The notes beneath the pieces are model-generated. The model had not been told where the DNA came from and made no database searches. It worked only from the letters and a program-made list of their open reading frames with translations. From Desulforhopalus sp. (GTDB lineage: Bacteria; Desulfobacterota; Desulfobulbia; Desulfobulbales; Desulfocapsaceae): 58,855 nt of DNA. The translations under genes and the position numbers were made by a program. Where the stretch lies: contig JALNVI010000010.1 in NCBI GenBank assembly GCA_023231425.1, positions 1-58,855 on the forward strand, read 5' to 3'. Each line of letters opens with the position of its first letter. The stretch's first letter is position 1. Of the stretch, positions 26,702 to 36,000 are shown piece by piece.

Positions 26702-26989
26702 TTAAAGTTCACTGGTAAAATCAATTGTCCCTTCAGCCAGGGTAACATAGGCTTTCTTCCACTTTCCTGTAGAACCGATAGCCTTTCCTGTCCTTTTTTC
26801 TTTACCCGGCACTGAGACGGTGTGAACGTTCTTCACCTTCACATTAAACATCTTTTCCACCGCCTGTTTGACTTCAATCTTGTTGGAGTCAGGATGTACT
26901 TTAAAAACTGTTTTTCCTGCGACTTCCTGCGCAATCGATGCCTTTTCAGTGAGACAGGGCCCCTGAAGTACTTCATAAATATTTTTCAT
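26702..26989 (-). CDS. rplW: 50S ribosomal protein L23
   Basis: Docking site for trigger factor and SRP at the tunnel exit. 95 residues; FKVHPDSNKIEVKQAVEKMFNVKVKNV is typical. The start overlaps the rplD stop (ATGA). Confidence 0.96.
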   Translation of the reverse strand: MKNIYEVLQGPCLTEKASIAQEVAGKTVFKVHPDSNKIEVKQAVEKMFNVKVKNVHTVSVPGKEKRTGKAIGSTGKWKKAYVTLAEGTIDFTSEL

Positions 26990-27609
26990 GCAAGTACCCT
27001 CTTCTCAATATTTTCGATAACTGGTTTCACTAGAATAAGCTTCCTGTGCAAAAGGATATCATAGACGTTTAATCCTTCGCTGGACATAACCTTATAACCA
27101 TGGACATTACGAGAAGACTTCAGAAGGTTGTCACAACCTTCGTCCATAATGATGAGTCCATTTTGAATTTCCAGGCCCGACATAATTCCGACAAAATCTT
27201 TTGTCTTAATCTGAGACATTTGGAAGTCATCCAGAACAACAAGATTTCCTTCCTGAAAGCGTGCACTCAGAGCCATTGCAACAGCCTGTTGCCGAACCTT
27301 GCGATTAACTTTGAAATCATAGCTCCGGGGTTTTGGTCCGAATGCGACACCACCGCCTCTCCATACAGGAGATGTATTACTACCGGATCGAGCCCTTCCC
27401 GTCCCTTTTTGTCTCCAGGGTTTACGTCCTCCACCACGGACCTCTATCCGACTCTTGGTGCAGGCATTCCCTGAGCGCTTGGCGGCACGTTGTTTCCGTA
27501 CGACCTCATGCAAGACATGAACTTTGACCTCACGATTAAAGACGGCGTCATTCAGCTCAATCTCACCGACACTCTCGTTGCTGGTATTTACTATATTTAC
27601 AGTTGACAT
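26986..27609 (-). CDS. rplD: 50S ribosomal protein L4
   Basis: Tunnel constriction protein and S10-operon repressor in E. coli. 207 residues; the extended loop GGGRKPWRQKGTGRARSGS and PVWRGGGVAFGPKPRSY are intact. ATG 27609. Confidence 0.97.
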   Translation of the reverse strand: MSTVNIVNTSNESVGEIELNDAVFNREVKVHVLHEVVRKQRAAKRSGNACTKSRIEVRGGGRKPWRQKGTGRARSGSNTSPVWRGGGVAFGPKPRSYDFKVNRKVRQQAVAMALSARFQEGNLVVLDDFQMSQIKTKDFVGIMSGLEIQNGLIIMDEGCDNLLKSSRNVHGYKVMSSEGLNVYDILLHRKLILVKPVIENIEKRVLA

Positions 27610-27641
27610 AACTATCTCCTCGAACCTTACACTGCCTGATA

Positions 27642-28271
27642 TTACTTAGTGAATATTTTAAGCAGACCGTTTCGCGCGCCTGGCAGAGGTCCTTTAAAAA
27701 GGACAACATTCTCATCAGCCCGAACTGCAACAATCTCTACATTCTTACGTAACACGGTATCTCCACCCATACGGCCAGGGAGCTTCTTACCCTTAACAAC
27801 CCTGGCCGGCCAGGCACTGCATCCGATTGAGCCTGGAGCGCGATGAAACATGGATCCATGCCCAGCTCCACCACCTGCAAAGCCATAGCGCTTGATAACA
27901 CCTTGAAATCCTTTACCCTTACTCGTACCTTGAATATCAACCGTATCGCCAGCTTTAATGACCTCATCCAGAGATATAACCTGTCCTACTTCATAACTTG
28001 AACCGCCATCAACACGAAATTCTCGTATAAAATAGAATCCTTCTGAATCCGACTTTTTGAAATGTCCGGTCAAGGCCTTATTAATACGTTAGGCTTTTTT
28101 TTCTGCAAACCCAATCTGGACAGCATTATAACCATCCTTCGCACTGGTCTTGACCTGTAAGACTTTACAGGGACCTGCTTGAACAACCGTAACCGGAACA
28201 ACGTCCCCGATCTCGGTGTAAATGCGGGTCATGCCGACCTTTCTACCCAATACACCCATTGTTTTTGGCAT
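27642..28271 (-). CDS. rplC: 50S ribosomal protein L3, interrupted by an in-frame TAA
   Basis: L3 is an early assembly protein next to the peptidyl-transferase centre. From ATG 28271 the product reads MPKTMGVLGRKVGMTRIYTE and continues to GFAEKKA at residue 60. A TAA at 28089-28091 follows. The same frame resumes immediately with RINKALTGHFKKS and runs 148 residues to the natural stop, with GFAGGGAGHGSMFHRAPGSIG and GRMGGDTVLRKNVEIV intact. Total length with the stop counted as a residue is 209, the E. coli L3 length. Both other frames close within a few codons, so this is not a frameshift. The gene is the only L3 copy here and lies normally between rpsJ and rplD. It could be a sequence error, a nonsense change that is read through, or a split gene; error is the simplest. 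Confidence 0.85.
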
Positions 28272-28307
28272 AATATTACCTAAAGCTTCATTTTATATTA
28301 ACTACCA

Positions 28308-28622
28308 TCAGGGCAGCTTGATCTCAACATCAACCCCAGGACTCAATTCCAGCTTCATCAACAAATCAATAGTCTGCTGAGTCGGTTCAAGAATATCAAG
28401 GAGACGCCGATGAGTCCTCATTTCAAACTGCTCACGGGACTTCTTGTTAATATGGGGAGAACGTAAAACACAAAATTTGTTAATTGAAGTCGGAAGCGGA
28501 ATAGGACCAGCCACCGCCGAACCTGTTCTTCTCGCAGTATCAACAATTTCAGATGTTGATTGATCAAGAAGTTTGTGATCGTACGCTTTTAAACGGATTC
28601 GAATTTTTTCAGTAGGTATCAT
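28308..28622 (-). CDS. rpsJ: 30S ribosomal protein S10
   Basis: Head protein and NusE partner in antitermination. 104 residues from ATG 28622 (MIPTEKIRIRLKAYDHKLLD), AGGTG four bases upstream. GPIPLPTSINKFCVLRSPHINKKS is diagnostic. It follows tuf by 12 bp, so the str and S10 operons are joined. Confidence 0.97.
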   Translation of the reverse strand: MIPTEKIRIRLKAYDHKLLDQSTSEIVDTARRTGSAVAGPIPLPTSINKFCVLRSPHINKKSREQFEMRTHRRLLDILEPTQQTIDLLMKLELSPGVDVEIKLP

Positions 28623-28634
28623 CACACACCTTTT

Positions 28635-29825
28635 TCACGCAATAATTTCACTAATGACCCCGGCGCCGACAGTACGTCCACCTTCGCGAATAGCGAAACG
28701 AAGACCAACGTCCATAGCGATGGGAGTAATAAGCTCTACCTCAGCGGCAATATTGTCACCGGGCATAACCATTTCGACACCTTCAGCAAGTTTAACGACT
28801 CCGGTCACATCAGTAGTCCGAAAATAGAACTGCGGACGATAACCGTTGAAGAATGGAGTATGACGTCCACCTTCTTCTTTGCCAAGGATATAACACTCAC
28901 ACTTGCACTTTGTGTGAGGAGTAATCGTACCGGGAGCGGCCAAAACCTGCCCACGCTCCACTTCTTCACGCTTAACCCCACGAAGAAGCGCCCCGATATT
29001 ATCACCAGCCTGCCCTTCATCAAGGAGTTTACGGAACATCTCGACGCCAGTGCAGGTAGTTTTCTGGGTATCACGAATACCAACAATCTCAATTTCGTCG
29101 CCAACGTGAATTATGCCACGCTCAACACGACCGGTGGCAACCGTACCACGACCGGAGATAGAAAACACGTCTTCAACCGGCATGATGAATGGCTTGTCAA
29201 TTTCCCGTTGTGGCTCGGGAATGTAAGCATCTACAGCATCCATAAGATCCCAGATACATTTTGCCTTCACTTCATCATCCGGATTTTCAAGAGCCTGCAG
29301 TGCAGATCCCTTTACAAAAGGGATCTCATCTCCAGGGTACTCATAGTTATCGAGGAGCTCTCGAAGTTCCATCTCTACCAGTTCAAGCAATTCTTCGTCG
29401 TCCACCATATCACATTTATTGAGAAATACGACAACTGCAGGGACACCAACCTGACGGGCAAGAAGTATGTGCTCTCGAGTTTGGGGCATTGCCCCATCGG
29501 TTGCAGCCACGACCAGAATAGCTCCGTCCATCTGTGCAGCACCGGTAATCATATTCTTTACGTAGTCAGCATGACCAGGACAATCCACGTGAGCATAGTG
29601 ACGTTTAAGCGTCTCATACTCAACGTGAGCAGTTGCAATAGTAATACCGCGCTCACGCTCTTCAGGAGCCTTGTCGATATCACAGAAAGCAGTAGAAGAG
29701 GCCTGCCCCCTTGTCGCCAGTACTGCGGTAATTGCAGCAGTCAGCGTGGTTTTACCGTGGTCAATGTGCCCGATAGTCCCCACATTGACATGCGGTTTTG
29801 TCCTTTCAAATTTTTTCTTTGACAT
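28635..29825 (-). CDS. tuf: Elongation factor Tu (str-operon copy)
   Basis: Delivers aminoacyl-tRNA to the ribosome. 396 residues. G-motifs: GHIDHGKT (19-26), DCPGHADY, NKCDM and the GSAL loop. It differs from the second copy at 45410-46600 at about 25 positions. These include switch I residues 43-48 (SSTAFC here, AATAFG there), a block around ENPDDEVKAK, and KCKCE in domain 3. It lies 24 bp after fusA. Confidence 0.97.
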   Translation of the reverse strand: MSKKKFERTKPHVNVGTIGHIDHGKTTLTAAITAVLATRGQASSTAFCDIDKAPEERERGITIATAHVEYETLKRHYAHVDCPGHADYVKNMITGAAQMDGAILVVAATDGAMPQTREHILLARQVGVPAVVVFLNKCDMVDDEELLELVEMELRELLDNYEYPGDEIPFVKGSALQALENPDDEVKAKCIWDLMDAVDAYIPEPQREIDKPFIMPVEDVFSISGRGTVATGRVERGIIHVGDEIEIVGIRDTQKTTCTGVEMFRKLLDEGQAGDNIGALLRGVKREEVERGQVLAAPGTITPHTKCKCECYILGKEEGGRHTPFFNGYRPQFYFRTTDVTGVVKLAEGVEMVMPGDNIAAEVELITPIAMDVGLRFAIREGGRTVGAGVISEIIA

Positions 29826-29849
29826 AACGAACCTTAAAAACTCCGAGAA

Positions 29850-31928
29850 CTAAATCCCTCTAATCTTTTTAATAATTTTCTCTGCTTTCTGGGCAGGAAC
29901 CACGTCATAATGTTTAAACTGCATTGAGAAATTGGCCCGCCCCTGTGTACGGGACCTCAGAGAAGTGGAGTAACCAAACAACTCAGAGAGGGGTGCCTCA
30001 GCGCGAACAATCTGCACAACGCCCAGAGAATCAACCCCAACGACCTTTCCTCTTTTCGTATTAACATCAGCAATAACATCTCCAACATAATTTTCCGGGG
30101 TTGTTACTTCCAGGCTCATCACGGGCTCAAGCAAAACAGGTTGTGCCTCTGCTGCACCTTTTCGGACAGCGACAGCTGCTGCGACACCAAAGGCCATCTC
30201 CGTGGAATCTTCTTCATGATACGAACCACCGACCAGTCGTACTCGAATATCCGTCAACGGATACCCAACAAGAGGGCCAGAATCCAGAGTATCAACGACA
30301 CCCTTTCTGATTGCATCAAGATACGCTGACGGAATGGTATCTTCACTTACCTTATTGACAAATTCAACACCCTTGCCCCGCTCAAGAGGCTCAAGTTCCA
30401 GGACCACGTGCCCGTACTGGTTCTTGCCACCAGCCGGTTGCTCGAAACGTCCTTCGGCCCTGCTCAATATTGAAATAGTCTCTTTATACGCTACCTGAGG
30501 GGTGCCGACCCGCGCCGAAACCTTAAATTCATGAATCAACCGGTCGACAATAATGTCAAGATGAAGCTCCCCCATCCCCCTTATGATCGTCTGACCAGTA
30601 TCACCATCTGTTGAAACCGTAAAAGAAGGATCTTCAAGAGAAATTTTGGATAGTGCATCCTCAAGATTTTTTTCTTCCGCCTTACTGGAAGGCTCAATAG
30701 CTACACCGATCACAGGTTCCGGGAAATCCATACTTTCAAGAACAATACTGTCCCCCTTCCCGCAAAGAGTATCTCCAGTAGTAGTAAACTTAAGTCCCAC
30801 CAGAGCCACGATGTCACCGGCCTCTACCTCCGAGACCTCTTCTCTCTTATTGGCATGAAGCCGCATAATCTTGGAGATTTTTTCCTGCTTCTTTTTCACC
30901 GGGTTATACACTTTGTCGCCGATTGAGACTTTCCCGGAATAAACCCGTAAGAAAGCAAGGTTTTCGACAAAAGAATCATACATCAGCTTAAAAACAAGGC
31001 CGGTAAAAGGCTCCCCGACATCAGGCTTCCTGACGATTTCTTCTCCATCAGCCCCAAGCCCCTTCACAGGTCCTGCATCAAGAGGAGAAGGCAGATATGC
31101 AACAACTCCATCAAGAAGAGGCTGCACGCCTTTGTTTTTAAATGCGCTCCCGCAAAAAACTGGAACCAGCTCAAGCTTCAATGTTGCCGTACGAATAGCA
31201 CGGTGAATTTCTTCTGATGATATCGAAATATCATTTAAATATTTTTCCATGATCTCCTCATCGAAGTCGGCCAACTTCTCGAGAAGATTCATACGTGCGG
31301 CCGTGAATGTATCAAGGTACTCAGCCGGGATGTCTTCTTTGACAACATCCTGGCCAAGATTTTCTTCACTGAACAACACCAGCTTTTGCTCAATAAGATC
31401 AATAACACCAGCAAAATCTGCTTCCCGCCCCGCAGGGATCTGAACAGGAAGAGGGTTTGCACCCAGGCGCTTTTCAATCATGCTTATGCAGCGGGCATAA
31501 TCGGCACCCACACGATCCATCTTATTAACAAAACAGATACGGGGGATGTCATACTTATTAGCTTGATGCCAGACAGTCTCAGACTGAGGTTCAACGCCTG
31601 CAACCGCGTCAAAGACTGCAACGGCACCATCAAGGACCCTCAGACACCTTTCAACTTCAATAGTGAAGTCAACGTGACCAGGAGTGTCTATGATGTTGAT
31701 TTTCTTATCATTCCAGAAGCAGGTTGTTGCTGCCGAGGTGATTGTAATCCCCCTTTCCTGCTCCTGTTCCATCCAGTCCATGACAGCTGCACCATCATGA
31801 ACCTCTCCGATTTTGTATGAGCGCCCCGTGTAATAAAGGATGCGCTCTGTCGTAGTCGTTTTACCAGCGTCAATATGCGCCATAATACCGATGTTACGAA
31901 CATCAGCAAGAGTGCTCCGGGCCGTCAT
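29850..31928 (-). CDS. fusA: Elongation factor G
   Basis: Translocation GTPase, 692 residues. G1 AHIDAGKTTTTERIL, switch I region with ERGITITSAATTC, G3 DTPGHVDFT and G4 NKMDR are present. Domain IV follows (GKNQYGHVVLELEPL) and the C-terminus LRSRTQGRANFSMQF. 59 bp after rpsG in the str operon. Confidence 0.97.
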   Translation of the reverse strand: MTARSTLADVRNIGIMAHIDAGKTTTTERILYYTGRSYKIGEVHDGAAVMDWMEQEQERGITITSAATTCFWNDKKINIIDTPGHVDFTIEVERCLRVLDGAVAVFDAVAGVEPQSETVWHQANKYDIPRICFVNKMDRVGADYARCISMIEKRLGANPLPVQIPAGREADFAGVIDLIEQKLVLFSEENLGQDVVKEDIPAEYLDTFTAARMNLLEKLADFDEEIMEKYLNDISISSEEIHRAIRTATLKLELVPVFCGSAFKNKGVQPLLDGVVAYLPSPLDAGPVKGLGADGEEIVRKPDVGEPFTGLVFKLMYDSFVENLAFLRVYSGKVSIGDKVYNPVKKKQEKISKIMRLHANKREEVSEVEAGDIVALVGLKFTTTGDTLCGKGDSIVLESMDFPEPVIGVAIEPSSKAEEKNLEDALSKISLEDPSFTVSTDGDTGQTIIRGMGELHLDIIVDRLIHEFKVSARVGTPQVAYKETISILSRAEGRFEQPAGGKNQYGHVVLELEPLERGKGVEFVNKVSEDTIPSAYLDAIRKGVVDTLDSGPLVGYPLTDIRVRLVGGSYHEEDSTEMAFGVAAAVAVRKGAAEAQPVLLEPVMSLEVTTPENYVGDVIADVNTKRGKVVGVDSLGVVQIVRAEAPLSELFGYSTSLRSRTQGRANFSMQFKHYDVVPAQKAEKIIKKIRGI

Positions 31929-31987
31929 AAAACTCTCCTTTGCAAATGAAGTTTTCTACCGCCAGCCCGAGATCACCAAGACCACAC

Positions 31988-32461
31988 TTACCAGCGATAG
32001 TGTGCAAACGCCTTGTTTGCTTCTGCCATACGATGGGTATCATCCCGTTTCTTCACTGCGGCTCCGCGGTTGTTATACGCATCCACGAGTTCAGCTGCCA
32101 GCTTCTCGGACATAGACTTGCCAGAGCGGGAGCGTGCAAAACTGATGATCCACCGAATTGCCAATGCATTCCGACGAGTTTGCCGTACTTCCATCGGCAC
32201 CTGATACGTTGCCCCGCCTACACGACGAGACTTCACTTCAACCCGTGGGCGAACTTTTTCCATAGCCTCTTCGAAAACAACCAGAGGCTCTTCATCTTTC
32301 ACCCTTCCATCAACGAGATCCATAGCATCATAAAAGATTCTTTGAGCCAGGCTTTTCTTGCCCCGCTCCATGATTCCGTTGGTGAACTTGGTTACCAAAA
32401 GGCTGTTGTACCGTGGATCCGGTTCAATCGGCCGTCTTTCTGCTGCTCTTCTTCTAGACAT
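31988..32461 (-). CDS. rpsG: 30S ribosomal protein S7
   Basis: Head organiser and str-operon repressor in E. coli. 157 residues: MSRRRAAERRPIEPDPRYNS, LVTKFTNGIMERGKKSLAQ and GGATYQVPMEVRQTRRNALA. Confidence 0.97.
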   Translation of the reverse strand: MSRRRAAERRPIEPDPRYNSLLVTKFTNGIMERGKKSLAQRIFYDAMDLVDGRVKDEEPLVVFEEAMEKVRPRVEVKSRRVGGATYQVPMEVRQTRRNALAIRWIISFARSRSGKSMSEKLAAELVDAYNNRGAAVKKRDDTHRMAEANKAFAHYRW

Positions 32462-32489
32462 CTATATCCTCTTTCCGGTTGGATAGTAA

Positions 32490-32861
32490 TCAGGACGGCT
32501 TCTTGGTGCCATACTTGGACCGTCCCTTACGACGATCTGCCACACCAAGAGTGTCAAGTGTTCCACGAATTACATGATAACGAACACCAGGAAGGTCTTT
32601 TACACGGCCGCCACGTATCATTACGACGGAGTGCTCCTGGAGATTATGACCTATCCCGGGGATGTAGGAGGTGACCTCTATCCCATTGGTGAGACGGACC
32701 CTTGCTACTTTCCGTAGAGCAGAGTTAGGCTTCTTCGGTGTAGTTGTGTAGACCCTTACACAAACGCCCCGTTTTTGAGGCGACCCTTTAAGAGCCGGTG
32801 TATTGGTCTTTTTCACAGACTTTTTCCGACCCTTCCTGACGAGCTGGTTAATTGTTGGCAT
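32490..32861 (-). CDS. rpsL: 30S ribosomal protein S12
   Basis: Decoding-centre protein, 123 residues. PKKPNSALRKVARVRL and RGGRVKDLPGVRYHVIRG carry the positions that give streptomycin resistance when changed; both look wild type (Lys and Lys-Asp). First gene of the str unit, with a strong promoter upstream. Confidence 0.97.
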   Translation of the reverse strand: MPTINQLVRKGRKKSVKKTNTPALKGSPQKRGVCVRVYTTTPKKPNSALRKVARVRLTNGIEVTSYIPGIGHNLQEHSVVMIRGGRVKDLPGVRYHVIRGTLDTLGVADRRKGRSKYGTKKPS

Positions 32862-32887
32862 CTGTTGCTACCTTTTAATTCTATTGA

Positions 32888-32910
32888 GAGGCATACTGAA
32901 TCTCTGCCTC
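32888..32910 (-). other. Hairpin in rpsL leader
   Basis: GAGGCA/TGCCTC stem with an 11-nt loop in the transcribed leader between the promoter and rpsL. No consensus for a known regulator was recognised. Confidence 0.3.
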
Positions 32911-32934
32911 AGTCGATAAACACGAAAGTGAAGG

Positions 32935-32963
32935 AATTTACCTCGATATTACAGTCTTGTCAA
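32935..32963 (-). promoter_or_regulatory. Strong promoter of the str-S10-spc unit
   Basis: Minus strand perfect -35 TTGACA (32958-32963), 17-bp spacer, -10 TAAATT (32935-32940), in the 140-bp rpoC-rpsL gap, about 75 bp before rpsL. No terminator-like hairpin with a T-run was seen after rpoC, so read-through from rpoBC may add to it. Confidence 0.8.
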
Positions 32964-33001
32964 GGAATAAATCCCCCCACTTTCTCTCCTGAAATTCTCC
33001 G

Positions 33002-36000
33002 TTAATTCCCGGACAGGCCTGTCCCTGCAGAAATAAGGCGTCCCATTATTACATTTTCCTTAAGTCCGGCAAGCTTATCAATACGTCCGGCGACTGCCGC
33101 ATTTGTCAAAACTTTTGTTGTTTCCTGAAACGATGCTGCAGAAATAAAACTTTCTGTCGAAAGTGACGCTTTGGTAACCCCGAGAAGAAGAGGCTCTGCT
33201 ACAGCCGGTTTTTTACCTTCTGCCAGCAGACAATCACGTTCTTCTTCAAATTTCCACATCTCGACAGCCTCGCCGATCATAAATTTGGAATCACCGGTCT
33301 GTACAATCATGACACGCTTAAGCATCTGGCGAACAATGACTTCAATATGCTTGTCATTGATTTTAACACCCTGCAACCTGTAGACTTCCTGGATTTCGTT
33401 CACGAGAAACTTCGCAAGTTCCTTCACTCCCAGGACGGAAAGGATATCGTTTGGAATAATAGTTCCTTCCATCAAAGGCTCTCCTGCCTGAACATAGTCA
33501 CCTTCATGAACAATGATATGTTTTGCCTTGGGCACCAGATATTCCTGCGGCTCCCCAAGCTCAGGGGTAACAACGACTCGCCTTTTCCCCTTAAGTTCTT
33601 TGCCAAAACTCACCCGACCATCAATCTGCGTGATCGTTGCAGGATCTTTCGGCTTACGAACTTCGAACAATTCCGCAACCCTTGGCAAACCACCAGTGAT
33701 ATCCTTGGTCTTACTGGTTTCACGCGGAATCTTCCCAACCACGGTACCCGGGAGGATTTCATCACCCTCATTTACCGAGATAATAGACCCCACCGGTAAA
33801 CTGTAGCGAGCGTAGAAATCACTGTCCTCCAGTTTTTTTGTCTTCTTTTTCTCATCTTTTACAGAAATACGAGGGGTTAACTGCGCCCCCGCCTGCGTTT
33901 GAATAATGACAAGAGAGGCCCGTCCCGTAACGGGGTCAACCTTTTCCTGCATGGTAACACCTTCAACCACATCTCCGTATTTAATAACACCACCAACCTC
34001 TGCAACAATTGGGAAAGTATAGGCATCCCAGTCCGCAAGAACCGTGTCCCGTTCTACCTGCTGTCCCTCTTTGACATTAAGCTGTGCACCATAATTAATT
34101 TTGAACCGCTCACGATCACGCCCCTTGTCATCTCTGATGGTGACAACAGCGCTGCGATTCATGACAATCTCAATTCCTTCAGAATTAGTAACTGTATGCA
34201 GATTGGCGAACGTAACGGTACCACCAAGATTTGTTTTAATCTCGGCCTGTTCGACAGAACGATTCGCGGCACCACCTACGTGAAAAGTTCGCATGGTCAA
34301 CTGTGTTCCCGGCTCGCCGATTGACTGAGCGGCAATGACTCCGACAGCCTCACCGATATTCACCATGTGGCCCCGTCCCAGATCCCGTCCGTAACAGGCC
34401 GCGCAGACTCCCCGGCGGGCCCGACAGCTGAGGACTGAACGAATCTCTACCCTGTCAATGCCCTTTTCTTCTATGAGCTTGACCTTCTCTTCATCAATTT
34501 CCTCACCAGCCTTGACGAGGACCAGACTTTCGTCATAGGGGTCGACAACGTCTTCAAGGGCAACCCGCCCGAGAATGCGATCTCCGAGGGGAACGATTAT
34601 TTCTCCTCCGTCCATCAAAGGCTCAGCAACCATACCATCCAGGGTCATGCAGTCTTTCATGACAATTGTGGACTCCTGGGCAACATCAACCAGGCGGCGG
34701 GTAAGATATCCTGAGTTCGCCGTTTTCAATGCAGTATCCGCAAGTCCTTTCCGGGCACCATGAGTAGAAGTAAAATACTCCAGTACTCCGAGGCCCTCAC
34801 GGAAATTTGCCTTAATAGGGATCTCAATAATCTCACCACTTGGTTTGGCCATGAGACCACGCATTCCCGCAAGCTGACGAATCTGGTCACGAGAGCCCCG
34901 GGCACCGGAATCCGCCATGATAAAAATGGAATTAAAACTCGGTGTTTCCACCTCATTTCCATTTTTATCAGTCACAATTTCCATTTTGATTTCATTCATC
35001 ATGGCGTTGGCCACTTCTTCCGACGCACGGGACCAGCAGTCAACGACTTTGTTATACTTCTCGCCTGAGGTTATGAGACCATCGGCATACTGCTGTTCAA
35101 TGGCGGCGACCTCTTTCTCTGCATCGGCAACCAGTTTCCCTTTAGCATCAGGAATCTTCATATCACTGACACAAATGGAGATCCCGGCACGAGTTGCATA
35201 TTCATAGCCGATATCTTTCAAGCGATCTGCAAGGATAACTGTATCCTTGGTTCCAGCATGACGGTAAGCATGGTCAATAAGCGTAGCCAGCGCCTTTTTC
35301 GTCAACACTTTGTTGATTTCCTGGAAGCGAACTGACCTGGGCAGCAACTGTCCAACAACAATCCGCCCCATGGTCGTATCAACCATTTCAACCTTTCTAA
35401 CAACATTGCCTTCTTCGTCGTCGGTCTCAACTTCCATGCGAACCTGGACTTTGGCCTGGAGGTCAACTTCCCCGTAGTCATAGGCAATCATCGCCTCATC
35501 AACAGAGCTGAACATTTTACCTTCCCCCGGGACATTCAACCGTTCACGGGTCATGTAATAAAGGCCAAGAACCATATCCTGCGACGGAATAATAATTGGT
35601 TCCCCATTCGCCGGAGAAAGAATATTATTCGTGGACATCATCAGAACCCGTGCCTCGACCTGTGCCTCAACAGAAAGCGGCACATGCACAGCCATCTGGT
35701 CACCATCGAAGTCGGCATTAAATGCAGTACAGACCAGCGGATGCAGCTGGATTGCCTTCCCTTCAATCAATACCGCCTCGAAAGCCTGCATGCCGAGCCT
35801 GTGCAGGGTAGGCGCACGGTTGAGAATAACGGGATATTCAGTCACGACCTCATCAAGCAGGTCCCAGACTTCTTTTTCTTCCCTCTCTACCATTTTTCGA
35901 GCAGACTTGATCGTTGAAGCAAGCCCCTTGCTTTCAAGTTTGTTATAGATAAACGGCTTGAAAAGTTCGAGAGCCATTTTCTTGGGAATACCGCATTGGT

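Noticed and set aside
28089..28091. Reassigned UAA codon (altered genetic code)
   Set aside because: Other genes in the window end normally at TAA (for example rpmJ, rpmG, tsaB and the partial ribA) without conserved sequence beyond it.
27642..28271. Frameshift in rplC
   Set aside because: The segments before and after the stop are in the same frame, so no insertion or deletion is needed; a single substitution explains it.
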